Source: Sphingobium sufflavum (lineage in GTDB: Bacteria; Pseudomonadota; Alphaproteobacteria; Sphingomonadales; Sphingomonadaceae). From it: a stretch of 64,000 nucleotides of DNA. Shown here piece after piece: positions 1 through 9,131 of this stretch; the first letter of the stretch is position 1, and each line of letters begins with the position of its first letter. The stretch is from contig NZ_JAJSSH010000012.1 of NCBI RefSeq assembly GCF_021403115.1, forward strand, positions 1 through 64,000, in the 5' to 3' direction. Under the pieces are notes generated by a model. That model was not told the origin of the DNA. It saw only the letters and a program-made list of their open reading frames with translations, and made no database searches. The position numbers and the translations under genes were made by a program.

Positions 1-2
1 AC

Positions 3-428
3 GGGCATGTCATACTGACGCCCCATCATGGCGAAATGGCGCATCTTTCCGGGCTGGAGGTCGAAGCGGTGAAGGCCGATCCGGAGAGCGTGGCCCGCGA
101 CATCGCACAACGGTTCAACGCCATCATCTTGCTAAAAGGCAAGGAGAGCATTCTTGCCGCCCCGTCAGGCGAAATAGCGATCTATCGCGGCGGCTCTGTT
201 GGCTTGGCCACCGGCGGATCGGGGGATGTGCTTGCCGGGATTATAGGCGGGCTGGCGGCACGGGGTGCAGCCCCGTTGACCGCTGCTGGATGGGGGGCCT
301 GCATTCACGGTCGAGCGGGTGCAGCCCTGTCGCATGAAATGGCTACGGTGGGTTTTCTGGCACGTGAACTGCTGCCGATGATACCTCGACTTATAGACGC
401 CGCGATACTCAACAAAGATGTTGATTAG
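3..428 (+). CDS. NAD(P)H-hydrate dehydratase (NnrD/CARKD family), 5' end missing
   Basis: The reading frame is open to the left window edge, so only the C-terminal part (about 141 residues) is seen. It carries the VILTPHHGEMA stretch and the ATGGSGDVLAG motif typical of the ribokinase-fold ADP/ATP-dependent NAD(P)H-hydrate dehydratases, which repair hydrated nicotinamide cofactors. The GSGDVLAG glycine loop and its aspartate are intact. The first visible methionine (position 36) lies inside the domain and is not the start. Many relatives have an N-terminal epimerase domain; whether this one does cannot be seen. A plasmid-borne copy beside metal genes is somewhat unusual. Confidence 0.85.
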   Translation, partial: GHVILTPHHGEMAHLSGLEVEAVKADPESVARDIAQRFNAIILLKGKESILAAPSGEIAIYRGGSVGLATGGSGDVLAGIIGGLAARGAAPLTAAGWGACIHGRAGAALSHEMATVGFLARELLPMIPRLIDAAILNKDVD

Positions 429-448
429 GCTCACTAAAGCGACCCTTT

Positions 449-766
449 GTGGACGCTCAGCAACCGATTTTTAATCCCCAGCAGCAGACGTTCTGCTTTT
501 CTGGAAGCTGCCGACTAAACCAAGTCATTCCGCGATCCACACTTGAGCGTCTGCTTCTGAAAAAACCTGTCGTACACTTGCTGTGGATCGCCGGGTCAGC
601 CGATGGCGAGCTTGTCAGCATGCTGTACGCCGATGAGAAGATAAACACGAACGCCAGCGCGGCGAGACTGCGCATGATCGAGTTCTTGAGCGATCTTCAA
701 TCCCCAGCCCAGCGACCCACAAGGCCCAAATCGGAAGCGATTGCCGAGGTCATGCATATACTATAG
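449..766 (+). CDS. hypothetical protein upstream of dmeR
   Basis: A 105-residue reading frame with a GTG start, in the same orientation as dmeR. I do not recognise the family. The sequence has a central hydrophobic strand (VVHLLWIAG) followed by a charged helix. Its stop codon lies within the proposed DmeR operator, so expression would be uncoupled from dmeRF. The start has no clear ribosome binding site. It may be a real small protein or a remnant. Confidence 0.35.
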   Translation: MDAQQPIFNPQQQTFCFSGSCRLNQVIPRSTLERLLLKKPVVHLLWIAGSADGELVSMLYADEKINTNASAARLRMIEFLSDLQSPAQRPTRPKSEAIAEVMHIL

Positions 767-779
767 GGGAGTACAGTAT
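756..779 (+). promoter_or_regulatory. candidate DmeR operator overlapping the dmeR start
   Basis: A partial inverted repeat with ATACT and AGTAT half-sites flanks a short G tract (ATACTATAGGGG then AGTACAGTAT). RcnR/FrmR-type repressors bind TACT-G-tract-AGTA sites, and this site resembles the box described upstream of rhizobial dmeR. It covers the Shine-Dalgarno-like GGGGAG and ends on the dmeR ATG, so bound repressor would block initiation. Binding is inferred, not shown. Confidence 0.6.
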
Positions 780-1053
780 GGCACATCTCGGGAAATCATC
801 GGCGCAGCTCATCGCGCGGGTCCGCCGCATCGGGGGTCAGGTCAACGCGGTGGAGCGCTCTCTCGAGGGTGAAGCGACCTGCAGCGAAATTCTCCAGCTC
901 GTCGCGGCCGTACGCGGGGCGGTCAACGGGCTAATGGACGAGATCATCATCGAGCATCTGGACGAGCATGTCGCGGCGCCAGGTCTGAGCGAGGATGCCC
1001 GCGCACAGGCAGCCGAAGAGCTCAAAGCGGTCATTCGCCGCTACACTAAATAG
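778..1053 (+). CDS. dmeR: DmeR, RcnR/CsoR-family Co/Ni-responsive repressor
   Basis: A 91-residue all-helical repressor of the metal-sensitive DUF156 (CsoR/RcnR/FrmR) family. It has the family core RVRRIGGQVNAVERSL and VAAVRGAVNGLM. The putative metal ligands are His3, Cys35, His60 and His64, which is the RcnR-type set for Co(II)/Ni(II) and not the copper CsoR set. Metal binding is expected to release DNA and derepress the next gene, an efflux pump 8 bp downstream. The start overlaps the proposed operator. The formaldehyde sensor FrmR is a close alternative, but the metal ligands and the neighbour favour DmeR. Confidence 0.88.
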   Translation: MAHLGKSSAQLIARVRRIGGQVNAVERSLEGEATCSEILQLVAAVRGAVNGLMDEIIIEHLDEHVAAPGLSEDARAQAAEELKAVIRRYTK

Positions 1054-1061
1054 GAATCCCA

Positions 1062-2027
1062 ATGGCAAGTCTTCCCGAGATCGAAGGGTTATCGCACGAT
1101 CATATCTTTTTGGGCGCCTCGCATGACGCGAACGCGCGCCGCACCCTGTGGGTCGTGCTGCTGACCGCTGTGATGATGGTTGGCGAGATCGCTGCGGGCT
1201 ACTGGACCGGATCGATGGCGCTTCTCGCCGATGGCTTCCACATGGCGACGCATGCCGGCGCCCTGAGTGTCGCGGCGATCGCCTATGGCTATGCGCGGCG
1301 GCATGCATCCGATCCCCGGTTCAGCTTTGGCACCGGAAAGGTCGGGGAGCTTGCCGGCTTTGCGTCGGCGCTGGTTCTGGCGGTGATCTCGATCGGCATC
1401 GGCGTCGAGTCGGTGTTGCGTATGCTCCAGCCCACTACCGTTGCTTTTGGAGAAGCCACGATCGTCGCTATCGTCGGGCTAGGGGTCAATCTGGCCAGCG
1501 CGGTGCTGCTCGCAGGCAGTCACTCGCACACCCACAGTCACAACCACGGGCATCAACATGGCGATCATCATCATGGCGATCATCATCACGGGCACCATGG
1601 CGGGCGAGATCAGGACAACAATCTGCGGGCAGCCTATGTGCATGTGCTCGCCGATGCCCTGACATCTGTGCTCGCAATCGTCGCGTTGCTGGCTGGTCGC
1701 TATCTGGGCTGGGTCTGGCTGGACCCGGTGATGGGCATTGTCGGCGCGATCGTCATTGCACGTTGGTCAATCTCGCTGATGCGCGATACCGGCTGGATGC
1801 TGCTGGATCGGACCGACGATCATGTCGCCGATGAAATCCGCACGCTGATTGAAACGCCGGGCGACGCGCGCATCGCCGATCTGCACGTCTGGCGCATCGG
1901 TCCCGACGCGCATGCCGGCATCGTTTCCATCGTTGCGGGGCCGCATCTCGACCGCGCGATTGTCGAACAGCGGCTGATCCCCGTGCATGAGTTGCGTCAC
2001 CTCACGATCGACATACACCCGGCATGA
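1062..2027 (+). CDS. dmeF: DmeF, cation diffusion facilitator (Co/Ni efflux)
   Basis: A 321-residue inner-membrane CDF transporter that exports divalent cations by proton antiport. It has six predicted membrane segments and a very His-rich cytoplasmic loop at about residues 153-179 between TM4 and TM5. Metal-site residues are visible in ADGFHMATH (TM2) and HVLADAL (TM5), and a C-terminal cytoplasmic domain contains DLHVWRIG. Pairing with an RcnR-type repressor is the dmeRF arrangement, so Co(II)/Ni(II) is the likely substrate. Zn-type CDF is the alternative. Confidence 0.88.
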   Translation: MASLPEIEGLSHDHIFLGASHDANARRTLWVVLLTAVMMVGEIAAGYWTGSMALLADGFHMATHAGALSVAAIAYGYARRHASDPRFSFGTGKVGELAGFASALVLAVISIGIGVESVLRMLQPTTVAFGEATIVAIVGLGVNLASAVLLAGSHSHTHSHNHGHQHGDHHHGDHHHGHHGGRDQDNNLRAAYVHVLADALTSVLAIVALLAGRYLGWVWLDPVMGIVGAIVIARWSISLMRDTGWMLLDRTDDHVADEIRTLIETPGDARIADLHVWRIGPDAHAGIVSIVAGPHLDRAIVEQRLIPVHELRHLTIDIHPA

Positions 2028-2215
2028 AGTCCCCGTGCATCGACAGCTGTGTTTTTGATGGGCGCACGGGATGGTGCCGCGCCTGCGGAAGGACCAAGGC
2101 GGAATGCCGGTCATGGAAGAAGGCCCAGCCACATCAGCAGCGCAAGATCGCGGCCGATCTGCCCCAGCGTCTTCAGAAGCTGGGGGATGCTGTTCTGATA
2201 ATCGACCGGGATTGA
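2024..2215 (+). CDS. DUF1289 family small Cys-rich protein
   Basis: A 63-residue protein whose ATG overlaps the dmeF stop (ATGA), implying translational coupling. It has the DUF1289 signature SPCIDSC, then GWCRACGRTKAE and a tryptophan. The four cysteines probably bind a metal such as Zn or an Fe-S centre. The biochemical role of the family is unknown. Its place here suggests a role accessory to metal handling, but that is inference. Confidence 0.8.
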   Translation: MKSPCIDSCVFDGRTGWCRACGRTKAECRSWKKAQPHQQRKIAADLPQRLQKLGDAVLIIDRD

Positions 2216-2506
2216 AACCGGGTGCCGGTACGAAACGGCCGACCTCAGGCAATCGACAATGACGTCCGTGCAAGGCCGGAAAGGCTATTCTCGCCGAAAG
2301 CCGTCACTCAAGTGGTGTGCCAAGAACGGCGGCTAAGTCCCACGAGCTTCCGGCGGCAGTCGACCAACTCATGCCGTTCCAGCCTCGCGGATGAGCGGCA
2401 GCTCTCGCCAGCAAAGCCGACGTCTGGGTTCAATATCAACGCAGGCGGGTAAACAGGCAATGCGGTCCGTTGCCACCTACCGAGCCATATCCAGGTCCCG
2501 GTTTCC

Positions 2507-2923
2507 TCATCGAACGCCCGCGGCGTCGCGGTCATCCTCGCCAGACATGCGCTCGATGATCGGGCAGTCGGGGCGGTCGTCGCCGTGGCAGCGCTCGGCA
2601 AGCTCCAGCAGCGTCTGGCGCAGCGCCTGAAGCGCCTCGGCCTTGCGGCCCAATTCTTCGGCGCGGGCGACGGCGAGCGCCTTCACCTCCGCACTGGCGC
2701 GCTGGCTGTTGCTCCACAGCCCGAGAAGATCGCGGATGTCCTCGATCGGAAAGCCGAGATCGCGGGCATTGGCGATGAAGCGCAGGCGATGGACATCGGC
2801 ATCGGCATAATCGCGATAGCCGCTGTCCCGGCGCGGCGGCGCCGGGATCAGCCCGATCTTCTCATAATGGCGGATCATGCGTTGCGAGACACCGCTGGCC
2901 TGTGAGGCCCCGCCGATATTCAC
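2507..2923 (-). CDS. cueR: CueR, MerR-family copper-responsive activator
   Basis: A 138-residue MerR-type regulator: winged helix-turn-helix ([23 protein letters not shown]), a long coiled-coil dimerisation helix, and a C-terminal metal loop [12 protein letters not shown]. The two loop cysteines separated by seven residues match the Cu(I)/Ag(I) CueR loop. The GTG start overlaps the ATPase stop (GTGA), so cueR is the second gene of the ATPase operon. It should activate the copper promoters at 5.3 kb by untwisting their 19-bp spacers. Confidence 0.88.
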   Translation of the reverse strand: MNIGGASQASGVSQRMIRHYEKIGLIPAPPRRDSGYRDYADADVHRLRFIANARDLGFPIEDIRDLLGLWSNSQRASAEVKALAVARAEELGRKAEALQALRQTLLELAERCHGDDRPDCPIIERMSGEDDRDAAGVR

Positions 2924-5283
2924 AGCCGCACCCGATTGAGGCGCAGCGCGTTGGCGACTACGCTCGCCGACGACAGGGCCATCGCCGCCGCCGCGATCAT
3001 CGGCGAGAGCAGGATGCCGAAGAACGGGTAGAGCAATCCAGCCGCGATCGGCACGCCCGCCGCGTTGTAGACGAAGGCGAAGAACAGGTTCTGGCGGATA
3101 TTGGCCATCGTCGCCTCGCTGAGCTGGCGAGCGCGGACGATGCCGTTGAGATCGCCCTTGAGCAAGGTCACGCCTGCGCTTTCCATGGCGACATCGGTGC
3201 CATGGCCCATCGCAATGCCGACATCGGCGGCCGCCAATGCCGGGGCATCATTGACCCCGTCGCCCGCCATCGCGACGATACGTCCTTCCTGCTTCAGCCG
3301 CGCGACGACATCCGCCTTCTGGTCGGGCAAGACATCGGCCTCGACCGCATCGATGCCGAGCCGGCGCGCAACCGCTTCGGCCGTCGTGCGGTTGTCTCCG
3401 GTCAGCATCACCACCTTGATGCCGTCGGCGCGCAAGGCGGCAAGCGCCTCGGGCGTCGTCGGCTTGATCGGATCGGCGATGGTGAAAATCCCGACGGCCC
3501 GATTATCCAGTCCCATGAAGATGGCGGTCGCGCCATCTTTACGGAGCGCGTCAGCTTCGGCGGCAAGCGACGCGGTGTCGATCCCGGATTCCGCCAGGAA
3601 ACGTGCATTGCCCAGCGCGACGCGCTTGCCCTCGACCATGCCTAGTGCACCCTTGCCGGTGGGTGAATCGAAGTCGCTGACGGGGGGAATCTCGATGCCT
3701 CGGCCCGTCGCCGCGTCAACGATCGCCAGCGCCAGCGGATGTTCCGACGCGCGCTCGACCCCGGCGGCGATCCGCAGCAGCTCGTCTTCCGCGAAGCCCT
3801 CCGTCGCGATGATCCGGGTGACGGCGGGTTTACCTTCGGTCAGCGTTCCGGTCTTGTCGACGACCAGCGTATCGACCTTTTCCATATGCTCCAGCGCCTC
3901 GGCATTCTTGATGAGGACGCCAAGCCCCGCGCCGCGCCCGACGCCGACCATGATCGACATCGGCGTCGCCAGCCCCAATGCGCAGGGACAGGCAATGATC
4001 AGCACCGATACCGCCGCGATCAGGCCATGGGCAAAACGCGGCTCCGGTCCCCAGACGCCCCAGATGACGAAGGCGAGGACAGCGACCCCCATGACGACCG
4101 GCACGAACCAGCCGGAGACCTGATCGGCCATGCGCTGGATCGGCGCGCGCGAGCGCTGCGCCTCGGCGACCATCTGGACGATGCGCGAAAGCATGGTATC
4201 GCGTCCGACCTTGTCGGCGCGGATGATCAGGGCGCCGCTCTGGTTCATCGTGCCGCCGATCACCGTGTCGCCATCCGATTTGGTGACGGGCATGGATTCG
4301 CCCGTGACCATCGATTCATCGAGCGCGGATCGCCCTTCCTCGACCACGCCATCGACCGGCACCTTTTCGCCCGGCCGCACCCGCAGCCGGTCCCCCACCG
4401 CCACATCCTCCAGCGGGATTTCCGCTTCGCTGCCGTCGTCGGCGATGCGCCGCGCGATTTTCGGGGTGAGATTGAGCAATGCCTTGATCGCACCCGACGT
4501 GCGTTCGCGGGCGCGTAGTTCCAACACCTGCCCCAGCAGCACCAGCACGGTGATGACGGCCGCCGCCTCGAAATAAACGGCCACCGTCCCGTCGGCGGCA
4601 CGGAAGGCATCCGGGAAGATCCCGGGCGCCAGCGTCGCGACGACGCTATAGGTCCATGCCACGCCGGTCCCCATCGCGATCAGCGTGAACATGTTGAGAT
4701 TGCGCGTTTTGAGCGATGCCCAGCCGCGCTCGAAAAAGGGCCAGCCTGCCCACAGCACGACCGGCGTCGCCAGCGCGAACTGAACCCAGATCGACACCTT
4801 CATGGGCACGAGATGATGTAGCGCCGGGAAGAGATGCCCGCCCATTTCAAGGATGAAGACCGGGAGAGCCAGCGCAAGGCCAATCCAGAAGCGCCGCGTC
4901 ATGTCGAGCAGCTCGGCGCTGGGTCCGGTATCGGCGCTGACCATTTCCGGCTCAAGCCCCATGCCGCAGATCGGGCAGGCGCCGGGATGATCCTGTCGGA
5001 TCTCGGGGTGCATCGGACAGGTCCAGATCGTGCCCTCCGGCGCATCAACGGGTTCGACGGCGGACTTGTTGAGATGCGCATCCGGGTCCGCAATGAACTT
5101 CTCGCGGCAGCCGGCGCTGCAAAAATGATAGTCGTGACCAGCATAGGTCGCGTGATGCGCGGTTTTTTCGGGATCGACCGTCATGCCGCAAACCAGGTCG
5201 ACCACCAGTCCGGCGGAATGCTCGCCATGGTCACCACAACAACTGTGGGCACCAGAATGAACGCCATGTTTCGACTCGGCCAT
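2920..5283 (-). CDS. copA: Cu(I)-exporting P1B-type ATPase (CopA/ActP)
   Basis: A 787-residue inner-membrane copper pump. I place the start at 5283 because AGGAGA lies just before that ATG; a longer frame to 5346 would run through the promoter. The order is a His/Cys-rich N-terminus, a YHS-like domain (about 26-66), a CPMHP/CPICGM heavy-metal-binding domain (about 88-107), TGES (327), the CPC permeation motif (432), DKTGT (476), SEHP (513) and GDGVND (674). The last two helices carry FVYN and MALSSASV, the Cu(I) P1B-1 signatures. It is coupled to cueR downstream. Do not confuse it with the multicopper oxidase also called CopA at 6160. Confidence 0.93.
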   Translation of the reverse strand: MAESKHGVHSGAHSCCGDHGEHSAGLVVDLVCGMTVDPEKTAHHATYAGHDYHFCSAGCREKFIADPDAHLNKSAVEPVDAPEGTIWTCPMHPEIRQDHPGACPICGMGLEPEMVSADTGPSAELLDMTRRFWIGLALALPVFILEMGGHLFPALHHLVPMKVSIWVQFALATPVVLWAGWPFFERGWASLKTRNLNMFTLIAMGTGVAWTYSVVATLAPGIFPDAFRAADGTVAVYFEAAAVITVLVLLGQVLELRARERTSGAIKALLNLTPKIARRIADDGSEAEIPLEDVAVGDRLRVRPGEKVPVDGVVEEGRSALDESMVTGESMPVTKSDGDTVIGGTMNQSGALIIRADKVGRDTMLSRIVQMVAEAQRSRAPIQRMADQVSGWFVPVVMGVAVLAFVIWGVWGPEPRFAHGLIAAVSVLIIACPCALGLATPMSIMVGVGRGAGLGVLIKNAEALEHMEKVDTLVVDKTGTLTEGKPAVTRIIATEGFAEDELLRIAAGVERASEHPLALAIVDAATGRGIEIPPVSDFDSPTGKGALGMVEGKRVALGNARFLAESGIDTASLAAEADALRKDGATAIFMGLDNRAVGIFTIADPIKPTTPEALAALRADGIKVVMLTGDNRTTAEAVARRLGIDAVEADVLPDQKADVVARLKQEGRIVAMAGDGVNDAPALAAADVGIAMGHGTDVAMESAGVTLLKGDLNGIVRARQLSEATMANIRQNLFFAFVYNAAGVPIAAGLLYPFFGILLSPMIAAAAMALSSASVVANALRLNRVRL

Positions 5284-5308
5284 CAACCGTCTCCTTCTAT
5301 CGCAGCGC

Positions 5309-5339
5309 AAGATGGAGTTTGACACCATGTCAGAGTCAA
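5309..5339 (-). promoter_or_regulatory. MerR-type promoter for the Cu ATPase-cueR operon
   Basis: Reading leftward, a TTGACT -35 (5339-5334) and a CATCTT -10 (5314-5309) are separated by 19 bp. The spacer lies within a dyad with perfect TTGAC/GTCAA arms at 5319-5339. The over-long spacer with a dyad is the hallmark of MerR-family control. It lies about 25 bp before the ATPase start. CueR, encoded in the operon, is the obvious regulator. Confidence 0.6.
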
Positions 5340-5346
5340 TAGGCAC

Positions 5347-5377
5347 TTGACCTTATCATTGTGTCAAGGTGCATGAA
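5347..5377 (+). promoter_or_regulatory. CueR-type promoter for the rightward copper operon
   Basis: TTGACC (5347-5352) overlaps a 21-bp dyad with ACCTT and AAGGT arms (5350-5370), laid out as in the E. coli copA promoter where ACCTT begins inside the -35. A weak -10 (CATGAA, 5372) sits after a 19-bp spacer. It faces the two small secreted proteins and copAB. The arrangement implies one activator driving two diverging operons. Confidence 0.6.
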
Positions 5378-5432
5378 GGGTTCGAAAAGGATTCGAATCG
5401 TTGTCACCCATGGTCCAACCACGCACAGAATT

Positions 5433-5774
5433 ATGATGAAGTTGCTTTCGTCACTCCTGATTGCGCTTGCCATGCTCGTCTCGTCCGTATCGATGGCGAG
5501 CGGCACTGCAACGGCTATGCCGCATCAGGGTGCGATGGAGATGGCTTCGGTCGCGGGGCATTGCGCCGGGAGCGAATCTCCCTCCGATCGTAAATCACCC
5601 AAAGCCGCCATGCATTGCGCGGTTGCCTGCGCCGCGTTCCCGGCGATACCTCCCCTCATCGAGCAGCGGGATCGGCCAACCAAGACCTTATATTCTGTTG
5701 TGGGACAGAAACATCTCGCCACGATCACGCTTGAGGGAGAAACGCCGCCGCCGCGGATGACTCCGAGGAATTGA
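5433..5774 (+). CDS. small secreted Met/His/Cys protein, copper operon
   Basis: About 113 residues. The start is taken at the MMKLLSS pair (5433/5436) since it gives a clean signal peptide (SSLLIALAMLVSSVSMASG). The mature part contains MPHQGAMEMASVAGHC and MHCAVACAAFP, candidate copper-binding residues, and ends in a proline-rich tail. First gene after the CueR-type promoter. I do not recognise a named family; a periplasmic copper-binding or membrane-tethered role is inferred from context. Confidence 0.6.
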   Translation: MMKLLSSLLIALAMLVSSVSMASGTATAMPHQGAMEMASVAGHCAGSESPSDRKSPKAAMHCAVACAAFPAIPPLIEQRDRPTKTLYSVVGQKHLATITLEGETPPPRMTPRN

Positions 5775-5804
5775 GGTTCACCCACTTTCTTCCGGAGATT
5801 AGTC

Positions 5805-6074
5805 ATGAAGTTGATAATTGCCGCGATCACGATGATGATCGCCACGCCAGCCTTCGCCCAAAACGCCGCACCGGCCGATGCGCACAGCGAACGCACCAGT
5901 CATGAAGGCCATGAAGGCCATGAAGGTCACGATATGTCCGACGGCTGCTGCGACAAGGATGCCGAGGGCAAGATGGGCTGCTGCGAGAAAATGAAGGCCA
6001 AAGGTAAGGCGACGCCTCCTTCGGAAGCGCCTGCCGCCGATCCGCATGCCGGACATGGTACGGATCAGCACTGA
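5805..6074 (+). CDS. small periplasmic His/Cys-rich metal-binding protein
   Basis: An 89-residue protein with a signal peptide (KLIIAAITMMIATPAFA). The mature part has a triple HEG repeat (HEGHEGHEGH, from three near-identical 9-base units at 5901-5927), two CC pairs (DGCCDK, MGCCEK) and a final HAGHGTDQH. These are soft-metal ligands, so the protein probably buffers or passes copper in the periplasm. It lies between the first small gene and copA. No formal family recognised. Confidence 0.7.
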   Translation: MKLIIAAITMMIATPAFAQNAAPADAHSERTSHEGHEGHEGHDMSDGCCDKDAEGKMGCCEKMKAKGKATPPSEAPAADPHAGHGTDQH

Positions 6075-6159
6075 TCGGACGCAAACCGGGAGGCGGCTTT
6101 CTCGCCTCTCGGCCCCTTCAGCACTTAGAGGGCTCCCCCGTGGAGCCGAGGATAAAATC

Positions 6160-7935
6160 ATGACACAGACGATCGGTCGACGATCCCTACTGCGTGCCGG
6201 CGTGGTCGGTGCTGCGGGACTGGGCTTTTCCAGCCTGTTTCCAGCCTGGGCGCAAACCGGCTCGATGGGGCAGATGCCCACGCTTTCGGGCGAGGATATC
6301 CACCTCAAGATCGCCAACACACCTTTCACCGTTGGTGGGCGCAATGGTCATGCCGTCACGATGAACGGCGTGCTGCCAGCACCGTTGATTCGGCTGCGCG
6401 AGGGGCAGAATGTTCGCCTTCATGTCGAGAATACGCTCAACGAAGACAGCTCGATCCATTGGCACGGGCTGATTGTCCCGTTTCAGATGGACGGCGTTCC
6501 TGGCGTCAGCTTTCCAGGCATCAAGCCGCACACCACCTTCGTTTACGAATTTCCGCTGCTGCAAAGCGGCACCTACTGGTATCACAGCCACTCTGGTCTC
6601 CAGGAGCAGCAGGGCCATTACGGGCCGATCGTGATCGATCCCGCCGAGCCCGATCCGGTCGCCTATGATCGCGAACATGTGATCGTGCTCAGCGACTGGA
6701 CCTTCCTGCATCCCCACCAGCTCGTCACCAAGCTCAAGGCGGAGGGCGGCTATTTCAATCGCCAGAGGCAGACGCTGTTCGGTATGCTGAGTGGTGGTCC
6801 CGAAGAGAGCATGTCCGCTTCCGACCGCGCGATGTGGGGAAAGATGCGGATGGACCCCACCGACATCGCCGATGTGACGGCCGCCACCTACACTTACCTC
6901 GTGAATGGTCATGGACCGCAGGAAAACTGGACCGGCCTCTTTCGCCCCGGCGAGCGGGTGCGGCTGCGCTTCATTAATGCTGCTACCATGACGATCTTCA
7001 ATATCCGCATTCCGGGTCTGCCCATGACCGTGGTCAGCGCTGATGGGCTGAATGTCCGTCCGGTGACCGTGGACGAATTCCAGATCGGCAATGCCGAGAC
7101 CTATGACGTCATTATCCGGCCAGCCGAGGACAAGGCGTTCACGCTCGTCGCGGAATCGATTGATCGTTCCGGCATGGCGCGCGCCACACTCGCACCGCGC
7201 ATGGGGATGACCGCGCCCGTCCCGCCGCTGCGCCCGCGCCCGACGCTCACCATGAAGGACATGGGCATGGGCGGCATGGATCATGGTTCAATGGCTGGAA
7301 TGGACCATGGCGCCATGGCCGCCGGGGCCAGCACGGCGGCGGCAGATGATGGTGGTTCCCATTCGATGGGCAGCATGAACATGCGCGACAAGTCTTTGGT
7401 GCCCGACAGCGTCAAAGTCGGTGTTGGCGTGGACGCCATCGCCATGTCACCAGTCGATCGCACCGCCGATCCGGGCGTCGGGCTGGAGGATGTCGGCCAC
7501 AAGGTGCTGACCTACCGTGACCTGATGTCGCTCACTTCCAACCCCGACACGCGCCCACCACAGCGCACGATCGAGGTCCATCTCACCGGCAACATGGAAC
7601 GCTTCATGTGGTCGTTCGATGGCGAGAAGTTCAGCGAGGGCGTCGAACCGATCCGCTTCGAACGCAACGAACGCGCGCGTGTCGTGCTCATCAACGACAC
7701 GATGATGACCCACCCGATCCACCTGCACGGCCATTTCTTCGATCTCGTGAACGGCCATACCGGCAGCTACCCGCGCAAACACACCGTCAACGTGCTGCCG
7801 GGCGGCAAGGTCAGCTTCGACCTGACGGCGGATGCGCCGGGGGACTGGGCATTCCATTGCCATTTGCTGCTGCACATGCACGCGGGCATGTTCCGCGTCG
7901 TCACCGTCCGCCCGCTGGAAGGAGAAGCAGCATGA
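6160..7935 (+). CDS. copA: multicopper oxidase CopA (PcoA type)
   Basis: A 591-residue periplasmic oxidase that converts Cu(I) to less toxic Cu(II). The start at 6160 gives a Tat signal (GRRSLLRAG, residues 6-14) and follows GGAGCCGAGG. Copper ligands are HWHG (100-103), HSH (142-144), HPIHLHGH (about 518) and HCHLLLHMHAGM (566-577), the type 1, 2 and 3 sites. A Met/His-rich loop around 370-410 (GMGGMDHGSMAGMDHG) is typical of CopA/PcoA and binds Cu(I). It overlaps copB by ATGA. Confidence 0.95.
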   Translation: MTQTIGRRSLLRAGVVGAAGLGFSSLFPAWAQTGSMGQMPTLSGEDIHLKIANTPFTVGGRNGHAVTMNGVLPAPLIRLREGQNVRLHVENTLNEDSSIHWHGLIVPFQMDGVPGVSFPGIKPHTTFVYEFPLLQSGTYWYHSHSGLQEQQGHYGPIVIDPAEPDPVAYDREHVIVLSDWTFLHPHQLVTKLKAEGGYFNRQRQTLFGMLSGGPEESMSASDRAMWGKMRMDPTDIADVTAATYTYLVNGHGPQENWTGLFRPGERVRLRFINAATMTIFNIRIPGLPMTVVSADGLNVRPVTVDEFQIGNAETYDVIIRPAEDKAFTLVAESIDRSGMARATLAPRMGMTAPVPPLRPRPTLTMKDMGMGGMDHGSMAGMDHGAMAAGASTAAADDGGSHSMGSMNMRDKSLVPDSVKVGVGVDAIAMSPVDRTADPGVGLEDVGHKVLTYRDLMSLTSNPDTRPPQRTIEVHLTGNMERFMWSFDGEKFSEGVEPIRFERNERARVVLINDTMMTHPIHLHGHFFDLVNGHTGSYPRKHTVNVLPGGKVSFDLTADAPGDWAFHCHLLLHMHAGMFRVVTVRPLEGEAA

Positions 7936-8939
7936 ACTCTATCGCAGCCATCCTTCTCGCGGTGGTAGCAACGCCTGCGCTGGCACAGCACCAGCATCAT
8001 GAGGCTCCAGTCGATCCTCACGCGCATCATGCGATGGAGGCGGAAGCGGACAATCCCCATGCCGGGCAGGAGCCGCCGCAGGCCCCCTCATCCGCCCCGG
8101 CGGATGAACATGCGGGCCACGCAATGCCATCACAATCCGCCCATGAAGCGCACACGGCCCATGCCCACCACGCGCCCGGCATTCCCGATCCGCCGGTGGC
8201 GCTGCCATCCTCTGCGGCATTGACCGGTCCCGATCATGCGGCCGATGCCATTTACGGCGCTCCGGCAATGGCCCCGGCGCGCGAAATCGTCCGCAAGGAA
8301 CATGGCGATATCAAGAGCGGCATGATCCTGATTGATCAGCTCGAAGCGGTCATCGGCAAGGGCAAGGACGGTTACGCTTGGGATGCGCAAGGCTGGTACG
8401 GCGGCGACATTGACAGGCTCTGGGTCAAGACCGAGGGTGAAAGCCGCTTCGGCGCGAGTCCGGAACACGCCGAGGTACAGGCGCTCTGGAGCCGTGCGCT
8501 CGACCCGTGGTGGAACCTCCAGACCGGTATCCGGCAGGATCTTGGCGCCGGGCCGGATCGGACTTACGCAGTTGTCGGCGTCCAGGGCCTTGCCCCGTAC
8601 TGGTTCGAGATGGGCGGGGCGCTGTTCCTCTCAAACAATGGTGACGTCACCGCGCGGATCGAGGCAGAATATGATCAGCGCCTGACCCAGAAGCTGATCC
8701 TTCAACCCGCGGCCGAACTCAACTTTTCGGTGCAAGATGTTCCTGAGCTTGGCATAGGCTCCGGCCTCTCCACCGCCGAGCTGGGGTTACGGCTGCGCTA
8801 CCAGTTCGTGCCAGAGTTCGCGCCGTATGTTGGCGTGAAGTACGAACGCGCCTTTGGCGATACGGCGGATTTCCGGCGTGCCCGGGACAAGAAGGCAGGA
8901 GGATGGAATTTCCTGATCGGAATCCGTTCCTGGTTCTGA
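7932..8939 (+). CDS. copB: CopB, copper resistance outer-membrane protein
   Basis: A 335-residue protein with a signal peptide (MNSIAAILLAVVATPALA), a His-rich linker (QHQHHEAPVDPHAHHAMEA and HAHHAP, to about residue 75) and a C-terminal beta-barrel-like domain ending in aromatic Trp-Phe. This is the CopB/PcoB layout: an outer-membrane protein with a copper-binding N-terminal arm. The start overlaps the copA stop (ATGA), so the two are translated together, as in other copAB loci. Confidence 0.92.
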   Translation: MNSIAAILLAVVATPALAQHQHHEAPVDPHAHHAMEAEADNPHAGQEPPQAPSSAPADEHAGHAMPSQSAHEAHTAHAHHAPGIPDPPVALPSSAALTGPDHAADAIYGAPAMAPAREIVRKEHGDIKSGMILIDQLEAVIGKGKDGYAWDAQGWYGGDIDRLWVKTEGESRFGASPEHAEVQALWSRALDPWWNLQTGIRQDLGAGPDRTYAVVGVQGLAPYWFEMGGALFLSNNGDVTARIEAEYDQRLTQKLILQPAAELNFSVQDVPELGIGSGLSTAELGLRLRYQFVPEFAPYVGVKYERAFGDTADFRRARDKKAGGWNFLIGIRSWF

Positions 8940-9131
8940 GGACCACAGTTCCCAGGATGACACGCGTCGCTGATGTTGGCCAGTCTGGATTTTACTCTAC
9001 CGGCTCGAAGCGGAGGCATCAACGAACGCAAGACGTCCGTTCCTGCAAAAAGCTGTCGTTCGCCACCGCAATCGTGACCGGCAGGTATGTCCCACACCCG
9101 GTCGTACGCAGTATGTCCGCTAGTAGGCGCG

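Noticed and set aside
2902..4576. Several long plus-strand frames opposite the Cu ATPase
   Set aside because: They follow the third-position GC pattern of the real gene on the other strand and contain no domain.
5901..5930. Three 9-base repeats that look like a small array
   Set aside because: They encode HEG repeats in a metal-binding protein and are not CRISPR; no spacer-repeat array was seen anywhere in the window.
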